Positions 1 through 8,303 of a stretch of 64,000 nt of DNA are shown here, in pieces. Position numbers and translations under genes: made by a program. The DNA lies in the NCBI GenBank assembly GCA_026391795.1, contig JAPLDI010000047.1, positions 1 to 64,000 on the forward strand. Reading direction: 5' to 3'. The number at the start of each line of letters is the position of its first letter. The stretch's first letter is position 1. The notes beneath the pieces are model-generated. The model was not told the DNA's origin. It searched no databases and was given only the letters and a program-made list of their open reading frames with translations. This DNA comes from Bacteroidota bacterium (GTDB taxonomy: Bacteria; Bacteroidota; Bacteroidia; Bacteroidales; FEN-979).

Positions 1-41
1 ATGCTGGATGTTAGAACTTATAAAATTAATAATACTTTATG

Positions 42-151
42 AACTTTACAAACTTTACAAACTTTACAAACTTTACAAACTTTACAAACTTTACAAACTT
101 TACAAACTTTACAAACTTTACAAACTTTACAAACTTTACAAACTTTACAAA
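42..151. repeat. 9-bp tandem repeat (AACTTTACA)n at the methyltransferase stop codon
   Basis: Twelve perfect head-to-tail copies of AACTTTACA run from 42 to 149, followed by a partial copy that ends at the minus-strand stop codon (152-154) of the methyltransferase gene. On the sense strand of that gene the unit reads TTTGTAAAG. Two degenerate copies of the same unit fill the gap upstream of the same gene (907-928). The perfection suggests recent slippage expansion. There is no unique spacer, so it is not CRISPR. Confidence 0.95.
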
Positions 152-904
152 CTACTTCCTGCAGACCACAACAAATTCCTTTGACGTTGCCGATAATGGA
201 TTTTCGTGATAATCACCGAAAATTGACCAGGAATTGAATTTCGATTGTTGCAGAAGGTATTCGAGTTCATAGCGGAAAAAGAAACGAAGCTCCGAGTTCC
301 AGGTCTCCGAGAAATTCAGTTTTCCATCATTCCAGTCAAATCGCATGGTGAGATGGTTGATCTGGCTGATCATATCGCTGTGCGAAGTGACAAACCTTCG
401 AACGAAATTACCCGGTGTATATTCCCCTTCAAAATCCATCACTTCGTTCATGCCGGAAGAGAGCAGTGCGGGGTTTGGGATGTACAGATCGAAGATGAAG
501 CTCCCACCTTCCAAAAGCTGATCATAAACGTGGTTCAGTGCAATGAGCTGGTCGACCGTGTTTGCAAGGTGCATGAAAACACGGAAGGGTGCCAGTACAA
601 GTATAAAACGGAAACCAGTGTCGAAATTCCGGATATCCTGCAGGCCCACCCTGCTCTTTTCTGTTTCACCGAGCCGGGCATTGAGTACATCCAGCATTGC
701 CGGGCTGATGTCTATACCATAAATATCGGCACCTTGTTTCAAGGCTTCCAGGAAGAACCTGCCTGTGCCTGTGCCTACCTCCATCACGGGACCCTTTGCA
801 CTCTTTATCCTCGAAAGAAAGAAGTCAGTATCAATATCCGGCCGGATCTTTGAATAGATCAGATCATAAAACCTGGCAAAACAGGAAGGGTAAGGGGAGT
901 CCAT
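152..904 (-). CDS. Class I SAM-dependent methyltransferase
   Basis: 250-residue soluble protein with a Rossmann-type methyltransferase fold. The N-terminus (CFARFYDLIYS) is typical of small-molecule methyltransferases. Motif I is VMEVGTGTGRF around residues 40-50, followed by the acidic motif II loop YGIDIS and a motif IV-like stretch (LVLAPFRVFMHL) around residue 105. It would transfer a methyl group from S-adenosylmethionine, but the acceptor cannot be told; DUF-level family members act on small metabolites or quinone-like compounds. The start ATG is 24 bp from the stop of the upstream TPR gene on the same strand, so the two are probably cotranscribed. The stop codon abuts a 9-bp tandem array. 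Substrate unknown; fold assignment secure. Confidence 0.85.
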   Translation of the reverse strand: MDSPYPSCFARFYDLIYSKIRPDIDTDFFLSRIKSAKGPVMEVGTGTGRFFLEALKQGADIYGIDISPAMLDVLNARLGETEKSRVGLQDIRNFDTGFRFILVLAPFRVFMHLANTVDQLIALNHVYDQLLEGGSFIFDLYIPNPALLSSGMNEVMDFEGEYTPGNFVRRFVTSHSDMISQINHLTMRFDWNDGKLNFSETWNSELRFFFRYELEYLLQQSKFNSWSIFGDYHENPLSATSKEFVVVCRK

Positions 905-906
905 AT

Positions 907-928
907 GAACTTTACAGACTTTACAAAC
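907..928. repeat. Degenerate copies of the TTTGTAAAG unit between two genes
   Basis: The 24-bp gap between the TPR gene stop (929-931) and the methyltransferase start (904) consists on the minus strand of TTTGTAAAG followed by TCTGTAAAG, the same unit that forms the perfect array at 42-151, in the same orientation relative to transcription. Confidence 0.8.
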
Positions 929-1204
929 TTAAACATTCAGGGCAATCACAGTAGCAATCAACCCCAATACCAGGGGGACAAGAATCAGGACCTTCGTCCT
1001 GTCCTTCCGGATCTGCTCATTACAGGCATCGATTCTTTCCAGGGCAAAAGGATCTCCGGGTTTGTAAGCTAATGCCTTTTTATAATGCTCCCTTGCTGAC
1101 CGGAACAGTTCGATTTTGATAAAATCCAGACCTCTCTGCACATAGTAACGGTATTGGATCTCCTCATGGGAGAGATTTTCTTCATTGACTTCCTGGTGTG
1201 CCAT
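929..1204 (-). CDS. Small TPR protein with C-terminal membrane anchor
   Basis: 91 residues. The middle (QRGLDFIKIELFRSAREHYK, then KALAYKPGDPFALERI) has the spacing and aromatic/Ala pattern of one to one-and-a-half tetratricopeptide repeats, and the last 20 residues (VLILVPLVLGLIATVIALNV) form a single transmembrane helix, so this is a tail-anchored protein with a cytoplasmic TPR. TPRs are protein-interaction modules; no partner is evident. It lies 24 bp upstream of the methyltransferase and on the same strand. A hairpin plus T-run that ends the preceding DUF3078 gene sits in its leader. I recognise the fold but not a named family. Confidence 0.7.
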   Translation of the reverse strand: MAHQEVNEENLSHEEIQYRYYVQRGLDFIKIELFRSAREHYKKALAYKPGDPFALERIDACNEQIRKDRTKVLILVPLVLGLIATVIALNV

Positions 1205-1221
1205 GGGTTTCAGTTTATATT

Positions 1222-1252
1222 TTAAAAAGGGCTTTGAAGGTCCTCAAAGCCC
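1222..1252 (-). terminator. Rho-independent terminator after the DUF3078 gene
   Basis: On the minus strand GGGCTTTGA-GGACCT-TCAAAGCCC forms a 9-bp perfect stem and is followed directly by TTTTTAAAA. It lies 37 bases past the DUF3078 stop codon. One of the few textbook terminators in the window. Confidence 0.85.
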
Positions 1253-1288
1253 AAAATTACAATTTCTTTGGTTAATTGGAAAGGGGTT

Positions 1289-2230
1289 TTATTTAAAATT
1301 ATAGGTCAAACCGATCCCGAACAACTCCTTGAACTGGGTTCGCGGCCCGGGCTCACTTGTTGGAGTTGTCTTTATCTTGATATGGTCATCATAGATGAGC
1401 TGGGTTGCGATGGAAGCTGCCAGCCACTTGTTGACTTTCAAAGTCAGCAGCAGGCTCCAGTTGACGTCCACATTCCCGAAATTCTCGATATAATCTGAAA
1501 AAAGCTCAAGTGTGGTAGCCAGATTGATCGTTTTCGAAAGGTCCTTGTTAAAGTCCGCCCTTACATAAGGTCCAAACTCCGCATGCATCTTTTTACCTTT
1601 ATCAACCCCGAATGCTCCTGAATCAGAAAGTTTTTTATCCAGGACGAAGGTAAATCTCCCGGAAGAGGGCGACATGTACAGGTAAAAATACTTGACTGGG
1701 GCATAGGTTATGCCTAAGCCTGCAACCAGGTATCCCGGCGCCATGAAATTGGAAATGACCGTGCTGTCGTCAGGATAATTATACCCGGCACTGAATTGAG
1801 TACGTAAGTTGACCAGGACTGTGAGAAGCCATTTATAATCCTTTGAGATGACATATCCATAGGCTGTGGTCAGTTCTATTTTATCATTTGATTTTGTGAA
1901 TTTTGCGTCATTGCCTTTTCCCTGGATATTAAATCCATATCCTAGATCGAGCGTATTTCCCCATGCATGTTTTCCTTTTTTGTAGTTGGCTTTAAGATTA
2001 AAGAAGGTCACAAGGCCCAGGGAGTTTTCCCCGCCGGCTGACCAGTTTGAGAAGGCCGCCTGGGTGAAATTCAGGGAGCCGCTTCCTTCAATGTACCAGG
2101 CTTTGGCTGAATCGGCTTTTATCTCTGCTACAGCATCCTTGGCTTTTGCAGTTTTTACTAATTCCTTATCCTGGCTCATTACGAATCCGGAAAGGAAGAT
2201 CAGGAGTGTGAAAAGTATCAGTTTTTTCAT
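1289..2230 (-). CDS. DUF3078 outer-membrane-type protein
   Basis: 313 residues with a Sec signal peptide (MKKLILFTLLIFLSGFVMSQ, cleavage near residue 20). The mature part opens with GSGSLNFTQAAFSNWSAGGE, the hallmark of DUF3078, a Bacteroidota family, and continues as alternating polar/aromatic strands (for example YKKGKHAWGNTLDLGYGF, KVNKWLAASIATQLIYDD) ending in TYNFK, a typical C-terminal aromatic beta-signal. It is therefore probably a small outer-membrane beta-barrel. No substrate is known to me. Own terminator downstream (1222-1252). The upstream gap to mscL (2231-2331) contains word-like repeats and no clear promoter, so readthrough from mscL is possible. Confidence 0.85.
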   Translation of the reverse strand: MKKLILFTLLIFLSGFVMSQDKELVKTAKAKDAVAEIKADSAKAWYIEGSGSLNFTQAAFSNWSAGGENSLGLVTFFNLKANYKKGKHAWGNTLDLGYGFNIQGKGNDAKFTKSNDKIELTTAYGYVISKDYKWLLTVLVNLRTQFSAGYNYPDDSTVISNFMAPGYLVAGLGITYAPVKYFYLYMSPSSGRFTFVLDKKLSDSGAFGVDKGKKMHAEFGPYVRADFNKDLSKTINLATTLELFSDYIENFGNVDVNWSLLLTLKVNKWLAASIATQLIYDDHIKIKTTPTSEPGPRTQFKELFGIGLTYNFK

Positions 2231-2235
2231 AGTAG

Positions 2236-2331
2236 GTGTATTTGTGTTTAGTTTTTGGTGTCAGGTATTAGGTATTGGGTGTTGATTTTGATTTGCTAAT
2301 TATCATCTTTTTTAACTCGCCAATTCACCAG
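2236..2331. repeat. Word-like repeats after mscL stop (TGGTGAATTGGC, AATACCTAATACC)
   Basis: Read on the minus (sense) strand, the mscL stop TAG is followed at once by CTGGTGAATTGGCGAGTT, then by CACCCAATACCTAATACCTG. The 12-mer TGGTGAATTGGC (2319-2330) is repeated exactly after the phosphatase stop at 46472-46483, and the 13-mer AATACCTAATACC (2264-2276) is repeated exactly after the phosphodiesterase gene at 28647-28659, each time in the sense orientation. Confidence 0.8.
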
Positions 2332-2760
2332 CTACTTTTTCAGCAGATCGCGGATCTCTGTGAGTAATTCCTGATCTTTCGTTGGCGGGGGAGCTGCACC
2401 CAATGCCCTGACTTTTTTTTCTTTCAACCGGGCCACAGCCTTGATGACCATAAAGATTGAGAAAGCGATGATGGAGAAGTCAACCAGCGTCTGGATAAAG
2501 TTCCCGATCCTGAGATTGACCGCTTCCTTCAGGATCTTACCTGTTGCCGGATCTGTGATCGCTTCTTTCATGGTAATGTGGATATCTGTAAAATTCATGC
2601 CCCCCAGCAACAGTCCGATCGGTGGCATAATGATATCGCTGACAAGGGAGGCGATAATTTTCCCAAAGGCTGCCCCGATGATGATACCCACTGCAAGATC
2701 GATCATGTTGCCTTTCACGGCAAAATCAGTAAATGCCCTGAATTCCTTTACTATTTTCAT
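2332..2760 (-). CDS. mscL: Large-conductance mechanosensitive channel MscL, copy 1
   Basis: 142 residues from the ATG at 2760. [10 protein letters not shown] starts like all MscL, TM1 contains [20 protein letters not shown] (the pore-lining helix), TM2 is the [14 protein letters not shown] stretch, and the charged C-terminal bundle ends TEIRDLLKK. It is a homopentameric inner-membrane valve that releases solutes on hypo-osmotic shock. A longer TTG-started reading (to 2787) is rejected because an exact -7 promoter box overlaps it. It is one of two tandem copies with near-identical TM1; this one has a slightly longer C-terminal linker ([19 protein letters not shown]). Confidence 0.95.
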   Translation of the reverse strand: MKIVKEFRAFTDFAVKGNMIDLAVGIIIGAAFGKIIASLVSDIIMPPIGLLLGGMNFTDIHITMKEAITDPATGKILKEAVNLRIGNFIQTLVDFSIIAFSIFMVIKAVARLKEKKVRALGAAPPPTKDQELLTEIRDLLKK

Positions 2761-2784
2761 ATCTGTATTCTTATATTTGAGAGG

Positions 2785-2792
2785 CAAAAATA
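2785..2792 (-). promoter_or_regulatory. -7 promoter box TATTTTTG for mscL copy 1
   Basis: Exact match to the Bacteroidota consensus TAnnTTTG on the minus strand, 24 nt upstream of the mscL ATG at 2760. It shows that mscL copy 1 can be transcribed independently of copy 2 and decides the start codon. Confidence 0.7.
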
Positions 2793-2880
2793 CATATATG
2801 GGAAGAAAAGAAAAACAATCTTCAATAACTTATGAAATCTTTTCGAACAATTTGTGAGAAAATGGGTAATTCACCAGTCC

Positions 2881-2953
2881 CGGAAAAGCATTTTGCTTTT
2901 TCGAGGATCCTCGAAATGTCAACAAAATTTCATTGAAATTTTGGACATTTCGG
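2881..2953 (-). terminator. Three consecutive hairpins between the mscL copies
   Basis: Immediately past the stop of mscL copy 2 (minus strand) lie a long hairpin with arms CGAAATGTC and GACATTTCG reinforced by AAAATTTC/GAAATTTT (2912-2952), a perfect 12-bp palindrome CGAGGATCCTCG (2902-2913) sharing two bases with it, and an imperfect stem CGAAAAAGC/GCTTTTCCG (2881-2903). No long T-run follows, so this may be a terminator, an mRNA-stabilising structure, or a REP-like insertion. Confidence 0.6.
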
Positions 2954-2963
2954 GATTCACCAC

Positions 2964-3383
2964 TTACTTTTTCAACAGGTCGCGGATCTCGGCAAGCAGT
3001 TCCTGGTCTTTTGTCGGTACTGGGGTTGCAGCAGGTGCTTCTGCCTTATTCCGGTTAATCCTGGACACCATTTTTACGATCATAAACACGGAGAAGGCAA
3101 TGATTGTAAAATCAACCAGCGTCTGGATGAAGTTTCCGAGTTTTAGGTTGACTGCCTCTTTGAGAATCTTTCCCGTACCCGGGTCGGTCACCGCATCTTT
3201 CATCGTGACATGAAGATCTGTAAAATTTACGCCCCCGAGCAAAAGCCCGATGGGTGGCATGATCACATCGCTTACGAGGGAAGCGATGATCTTTCCGAAA
3301 GCTGCGCCGATGATGATCCCTACGGCAAGGTCTATCATGTTGCCTTTCACGGCAAACTCTTTGAATTCCTTAACTATTTTCAT
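2964..3383 (-). CDS. mscL: Large-conductance mechanosensitive channel MscL, copy 2
   Basis: 139 residues, full length for the family. TM1 ([20 protein letters not shown]) is identical to copy 1, the periplasmic loop differs by conservative changes ([18 protein letters not shown] against [18 protein letters not shown]), and the C-terminal linker ([20 protein letters not shown]) has diverged most. The gene pair is a tandem duplication. A near-consensus -7 box (TATCTTTA, 3409-3416 on the minus strand) lies 26 nt upstream of the ATG. Three hairpins separate it from copy 1. Confidence 0.95.
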   Translation of the reverse strand: MKIVKEFKEFAVKGNMIDLAVGIIIGAAFGKIIASLVSDVIMPPIGLLLGGVNFTDLHVTMKDAVTDPGTGKILKEAVNLKLGNFIQTLVDFTIIAFSVFMIVKMVSRINRNKAEAPAATPVPTKDQELLAEIRDLLKK

Positions 3384-3503
3384 ATCCTGATACTTTGTTT
3401 ATACCGGGTAAAGATAAGGAAAGGGAGTAAAAAAATCAAATTTCGGATACATTGGTAATTGATTTTTCAGACGGGAATCGGGCGGTATAAAAAATATTTT
3501 TGT

Positions 3504-3511
3504 TACTTTTG
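3504..3511 (+). promoter_or_regulatory. -7 promoter box TACTTTTG for the metal-efflux operon
   Basis: Exact TAnnTTTG match, 22 nt upstream of the ATG of the small Cys-rich gene (3534). No good -33 TTTG is visible, which suits an activator-dependent promoter. It supports the start at 3534 rather than a longer upstream reading. Confidence 0.65.
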
Positions 3512-3533
3512 TAGTGAAACCGAGAAATATTCA

Positions 3534-3848
3534 ATGAAACGAGTCTTTCCATTGCTGATGGCATTCTATGTTATGGTGCTTGTTTTTGCACCCTGCGTGG
3601 ATGATGACTTTTCATTCTGTTCAAATTCACCCACAGAGATCTCTTCCTCTACAACCCCGTCTCACCAGGACCAGCATGACTGCTGCTCACCTTTTTGTAC
3701 CTGCTCCTGTTGCAGTATTCCTTTTGAGATGATGAAGCCCTTTATCATTTCTCAGAATTTCACACAACACCAAACCCTGCCGTTTTTCTTTGATCCTAAT
3801 TTTCTGTCAAGAAACGATTTTTCAATCTGGGAGCCTCCGAAAGCTTAA
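3534..3848 (+). CDS. Small secreted Cys/His-rich protein, first gene of metal-efflux operon
   Basis: 104 residues from the ATG at 3534. A signal-like N-terminus (MKRVFPLLMAFYVMVLVFAP) is followed by a cluster HDCCSPFCTCSCC with further Cys, a plausible soft-metal ligand set, and a short C-terminal tail ending WEPPKA. It sits 54 bp upstream of the CzcA/CusA-type pump and behind its own promoter box, so it is likely a periplasmic metal-binding accessory of the pump. Comparable small proteins precede efflux genes in other Bacteroidota. A second small gene in this window (40219) likewise precedes a transport operon and ends in a PPxA motif. Function beyond metal binding is inference. Confidence 0.65.
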   Translation: MKRVFPLLMAFYVMVLVFAPCVDDDFSFCSNSPTEISSSTTPSHQDQHDCCSPFCTCSCCSIPFEMMKPFIISQNFTQHQTLPFFFDPNFLSRNDFSIWEPPKA

Positions 3849-3902
3849 TCTCTTAAGCTGATTTCCTTTTTTTCAATCCGTTCATCATTAAAAGATATTG
3901 GT

Positions 3903-6900
3903 ATGATCAGTCGTGTCATTCATTTTTCAATCAACAATAAATTTGTTGTAGGGCTATTTGTGCTGGCCCTGATCGGATGGGGGATTTATTCCCTGACCCG
4001 GCTTCCCATTGATGCAATCCCTGATATCACCAACAACCAGGTTCAGATCATTTCGCTGGCACCATCCCTTGCCGTTCAGGAGGTGGAGAGTTTTATAACG
4101 GCACCGATCGAAGTTGCCGTGGCAAACATTCCTGATATCATCGAACTCAGATCAATTTCCCGTCTGGGGCTTTCGGTTGTGACTGTAGTTTTTAAGGATG
4201 ATGTGAATGTTTACTGGGCGCGACAGCAGCTTGGTGAACGACTCAAAGAGGCAGAGGATGCGATCCCCCCCGGATTGGCTAAAATTGAACTGGCGCCCAT
4301 CAGCACCGGATTGGGTGAGATTTACCAGTACCGGCTTGCTGTGGAAAAGGGGTACGAAAAAAAATTCAATCCGATGGAGTTGCGTACCCTTCAGGATTGG
4401 ATTGTCAGGCGCGAGATGCTCGGCACCCCGGGTGTTGCTGATATAAACAGTTATGGAGGATTTGTCAAACAATATGAAATTGCGGTCAACCCTGAACGTC
4501 TCAGGGGAATGAATCTGACTCTCACAGATATTTTTGTTGCATTGGAGATGAATAATGAGAATACGGGAAGCGCTTATATTGACAAAAATCCGACTGCCTA
4601 TTTTATACGCGGTATTGGTCTTGTCAAAACGCTGGAGGATATTGAGAAGATCGTTCTCAGAACAAACGCTTCCGGTATTCCCGTGCTGATCAGGGATGTT
4701 GCTACTGTTCAATATGGAAGCGCGACACGGTATGGTGCATTCGTTGTTGACACTTCAGAGGCTGTCGGGGGTGTTGTGATGATGCTGAAAGGGGCAAATG
4801 CACACGAGGTGATCGACAACGTTGAAGTTCGCATCCAATCCATCCAAAAGTCATTGCCCCGGGGCGTAACCATTGAACCCTTCCTGAACCGATCCGATCT
4901 TGTTGGCAGGGCCATCGGTACCGTCTCAAAAAATCTGATCGAAGGGGCATTGATTGTCATCTTCATCCTTGTCTTGTTACTGGGTAATATCAGGGCCGGG
5001 TTAATTGTTGCCTCGGTGATTCCTCTTTCCATGCTTTTTGCGATTTCGATGATGAACCTGTTTGGCGTATCAGGGAATCTGATGAGCCTGGGAGCCATTG
5101 ACTTCGGACTTATCGTGGACGGGGCGATCATTATCGTGGAAAGTGCGGTTCACAGGATATTCATGAGTAAGCACCACCATCCGGGAATAGCCAGGCTTTC
5201 CCAGCAGCAGATGGATGAAAATATCTTTGAATCGGCAAAACGAATGATGAGTTCTGCCACATTCGGCCAGATCATCATTCTTATCGTTTATCTTCCCATC
5301 ATGGCGTTAGTTGGCATCGAAGGGAAAATGTTCCGTCCGATGGCGCAGGTTGTGGCTTTTGCCCTGCTGGGGGCGGCCATACTCTCCCTGACCTATGTCC
5401 CAATGGCATCCGCTCTTTTTCTCAGTAAGAAAACCGAGCATACGCGAAACTTCTCTGACCGTCTGATGGATTGGATACATGCAGTTTATACTCCGTTGAT
5501 CGAATGGGTGCTGAGGCATAAAATTATCGTCTCCACTTCCGCAATCGCCTTATTCCTTTTCAGCATGTTTCTTTTCAGCCATTTAGGCGGAGAATTCATC
5601 CCCCAGCTTGAAGAGGGCGACCTGGCTTCAAGTGTGATCACTCTGCAGGGAGGATCACTGACCAATACCATTGAATCAGTGATTAAGGCAAATAAGATAT
5701 TACTGGATAATTTCCCGGAGATCAAACACACGGTTTGCAAGATAGGTTCCGGAGAGATTCCCACCGATCCTACACCGATGGAAACAGGCGACTACGTTAT
5801 TACCCTTAAAGATAAAAGCGAATGGACATCAGCGAAAACCCGCGAAGAGCTTGTAGGAAAGATGGAGGAAAAACTGGTGACCCTTGCAGGGGTTAAATTT
5901 GAATTCCAGCAGCCTATTCAAATGCGTTTTAACGAGCTGATGACGGGAGCTAAACAGGATGTTGCTGTAAAAATATTCGGGGACAACCTGACTATTTTGG
6001 CAGAAAAAGCATCGGAGATTGAAGGGATCATTCAGAAAATCGAAGGCGTTGAAGACATCAATGTGGAGAAAGTAACTGGTCTCGCACAGGTGCAGGTTGA
6101 TTTCAACCGTGACCGTCTCGCCCAATACGGGCTTTCGGTTGATGACGTGAACAAGGTGTTGAGAGCTGCTTTTGCCGGGAGTGAGGCCGGGGTGGTATAC
6201 GAAGGGGAAAAAAGATTCGCGCTGGTAGTCCGCCTTGACAAAGATTTCCGGCAAAGCCTGAATGATGTGAAAAGCATATCTGTGGCTTTGCCAAACGGAT
6301 CACAATTACCGTTGGACCAGGTTGCAGATATAACGATAAAGTCGGGTCCGGCACAGGTTTCGAGAGAAGATACCAAACGGAGGATAACAGTAGGTTTTAA
6401 TGTCCGCAACCGGGATGTTCAAAGTGTTATCGCAGAAGTGACCCGGAAGATAGACCAGCAGATCAAGCTGCCAGCCGGGAATTATGTTTCCTACGGCGGC
6501 CAGTTCCAGAACCTGGAAGCTGCCAGGGCCAGGTTATCGGTTGCCGTCCCTGTCGCCCTTCTCCTGATTTTCGTATTACTCTATTTTACTTTTCATTCTG
6601 TTAAGCAGACCTTATTGATCTTTACAGCCGTGCCGATGTCGGCAATTGGCGGTGTGTTTGCCCTCTGGATGCGTGGGATGAACTTTTCAATTTCGGCCGG
6701 GGTTGGCTTTATTGCCCTGTTTGGCGTCGCCGTACTGAACGGGATCGTACTTATAGCAGAGTTTAACCGGCTGGAGAAAGAAGGAGTAACCGATATTACC
6801 GAGCGTGTTCTTAAAGGTCTCCGGACACGTCTGCGTTCTGTTATCATTACCGGGGCTGCTCCGGCGCTTGGTTTCTTACCCATGGTCATTTCTACATCCG

Positions 6901-8291
6901 CGGGTGCTGAAGTGCAAAAACCGCTTGCAACAGTCGTTATCGGCGGACTAATCAGCGCCACCCTGCTAACCCTGATCGTTTTGCCTGTTTTTTATATCAC
7001 CTTCTCCCGGAAACTGAAGATGCCGGTCTGGTGGAGATCGATCAAGGGTGCTGCAGTCCTTCTGTTATTCTTCCTGATTACGTCATCATTCTATTCTCTG
7101 TCGGCGCAAAACCCCAGGAATGTCACACTAAACGATGCCATTCAGATCGCACTTGACAGCAACCTCTCCGTCCGGTCAGCAGTTTATTCGGCAGATGTTC
7201 AGAAAGCCCTTAAAGGGGCAGGATGGGATATCCCCAAGACGATCGTTGAAGGACAGTATGGTCAATTTAACTCGTATCAGAATGACAACAGCTTCACAGT
7301 TTCCCAGGCTTTTGCCTTTCCAACCGTTTATGTAAACCAGACAAGGCTTTCCACTGCAAATATCAAGAGTGCTGAATGGCAAAAAATGAATGCACGACTC
7401 GATATAGCCATTCAGGTAAAGCAGGTATACCTGCAGCTGGCTTACCTTCATTCGAGTCAGCGGCTTCTGGGTTATCAGGACAGTTTGTATTCCGGGTTTT
7501 TACATGCGGCGGAGCTCCGTGCGAAGACAGGTGAGACAAACCGTCTTGAGATGATTACAGCACGTACACAAAGCTTTGAAATAAAGAACCAGCTGCGGCA
7601 GGTTTCCATCGATATCGGGATCTATAACCGGAAATTGCAAACTCTTCTCAATACACGGGCTCCGGTAATCCCAACGGATACCATTCTCCACCGGCTCACT
7701 TTCGAACCGATAAAGGATAGTCTGGCCCTGAATACAAACCCTTCACTGGGACTGATCAGACAACAAGTCGAAGTTTCCCGGATCACCGGTCTTGTGGAAC
7801 GTGACCGGATGATGCCGGACCTGAGTATCGGATACTTCAGCCAGACGATTGTCGGGACCCAGGAGATTGACGGAGTGGCTCGTGATTTTGGTCTTGGACA
7901 CCGGTTTACAGGAATCCAGGCAGGGATTGCAATTCCGATCTGGTTTGGGCCTTCCGTCTCAAAGATCAAGGCAGCCAGGTTGCAGGAAAAGGTATCCAGG
8001 ACAAATGCGGATTATTATTCTGCCACCTTGTTAAGTAATTACAAATCATTGCTGGATGAGTATCTTAAGTATGCCACCAGCGTAGATTATTATGAACAGC
8101 AGGCAGTGCCTGAAGCCGAGATGATCATCAAGCAGTCTACGCAGAGCTATAAAGCCGGGGCGCTGGATTACCTTGATTACGTCATAAATCTCAACCGGGC
8201 GCTGGATATCAGGCAGAACTACCTTGAGGCACTTAATAATTACAACCAGACCATTATTAATATTGATTATACAACAGGTATAATATTTTAA
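3903..8291 (+). CDS. CzcA/CusA heavy-metal RND pump fused to a TolC-like outer-membrane factor
   Basis: 1462 residues. Residues 1 to about 1035 are a complete heavy-metal RND transporter: N-terminal helix, two large periplasmic loops, TM4 charged motif GLIVDGAIIIVES near residue 400, and the IPTDPTP signature of the HME family. From about residue 1070 an outer-membrane efflux protein follows (NVTLNDAIQIALDSN; long alpha-hairpins; ends NYNQTIINIDYTTGI). Between them, residues 1040-1069 (start MPVWWRSIKG, end SSFYSLSAQ) look exactly like a signal peptide, with an in-frame ATG at 7020. So the fusion may be cleaved, or the channel may also be made from the internal start. Such fusions occur in Bacteroidota. 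Exports divalent or monovalent metal cations using the proton gradient; the exact metal is undecided. The adaptor gene follows 12 bp downstream. Confidence 0.93.
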   Translation: MISRVIHFSINNKFVVGLFVLALIGWGIYSLTRLPIDAIPDITNNQVQIISLAPSLAVQEVESFITAPIEVAVANIPDIIELRSISRLGLSVVTVVFKDDVNVYWARQQLGERLKEAEDAIPPGLAKIELAPISTGLGEIYQYRLAVEKGYEKKFNPMELRTLQDWIVRREMLGTPGVADINSYGGFVKQYEIAVNPERLRGMNLTLTDIFVALEMNNENTGSAYIDKNPTAYFIRGIGLVKTLEDIEKIVLRTNASGIPVLIRDVATVQYGSATRYGAFVVDTSEAVGGVVMMLKGANAHEVIDNVEVRIQSIQKSLPRGVTIEPFLNRSDLVGRAIGTVSKNLIEGALIVIFILVLLLGNIRAGLIVASVIPLSMLFAISMMNLFGVSGNLMSLGAIDFGLIVDGAIIIVESAVHRIFMSKHHHPGIARLSQQQMDENIFESAKRMMSSATFGQIIILIVYLPIMALVGIEGKMFRPMAQVVAFALLGAAILSLTYVPMASALFLSKKTEHTRNFSDRLMDWIHAVYTPLIEWVLRHKIIVSTSAIALFLFSMFLFSHLGGEFIPQLEEGDLASSVITLQGGSLTNTIESVIKANKILLDNFPEIKHTVCKIGSGEIPTDPTPMETGDYVITLKDKSEWTSAKTREELVGKMEEKLVTLAGVKFEFQQPIQMRFNELMTGAKQDVAVKIFGDNLTILAEKASEIEGIIQKIEGVEDINVEKVTGLAQVQVDFNRDRLAQYGLSVDDVNKVLRAAFAGSEAGVVYEGEKRFALVVRLDKDFRQSLNDVKSISVALPNGSQLPLDQVADITIKSGPAQVSREDTKRRITVGFNVRNRDVQSVIAEVTRKIDQQIKLPAGNYVSYGGQFQNLEAARARLSVAVPVALLLIFVLLYFTFHSVKQTLLIFTAVPMSAIGGVFALWMRGMNFSISAGVGFIALFGVAVLNGIVLIAEFNRLEKEGVTDITERVLKGLRTRLRSVIITGAAPALGFLPMVISTSAGAEVQKPLATVVIGGLISATLLTLIVLPVFYITFSRKLKMPVWWRSIKGAAVLLLFFLITSSFYSLSAQNPRNVTLNDAIQIALDSNLSVRSAVYSADVQKALKGAGWDIPKTIVEGQYGQFNSYQNDNSFTVSQAFAFPTVYVNQTRLSTANIKSAEWQKMNARLDIAIQVKQVYLQLAYLHSSQRLLGYQDSLYSGFLHAAELRAKTGETNRLEMITARTQSFEIKNQLRQVSIDIGIYNRKLQTLLNTRAPVIPTDTILHRLTFEPIKDSLALNTNPSLGLIRQQVEVSRITGLVERDRMMPDLSIGYFSQTIVGTQEIDGVARDFGLGHRFTGIQAGIAIPIWFGPSVSKIKAARLQEKVSRTNADYYSATLLSNYKSLLDEYLKYATSVDYYEQQAVPEAEMIIKQSTQSYKAGALDYLDYVINLNRALDIRQNYLEALNNYNQTIINIDYTTGIIF

Positions 8292-8303
8292 TCCGTAAAC
8301 CCC

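Noticed and set aside
42-151. Possible CRISPR array
   Set aside because: The unit is only 9 bp and contiguous, with no spacers and no cas genes.
245-853. Plus-strand open reading frame opposite the methyltransferase
   Set aside because: Antisense shadow of a gene with clear methyltransferase motifs; no family resemblance or promoter.
1252-1259. Exact TAATTTTG box on the minus strand ahead of the TPR gene
   Set aside because: It falls at the DUF3078 terminator; transcription would start inside the hairpin, so probably chance.
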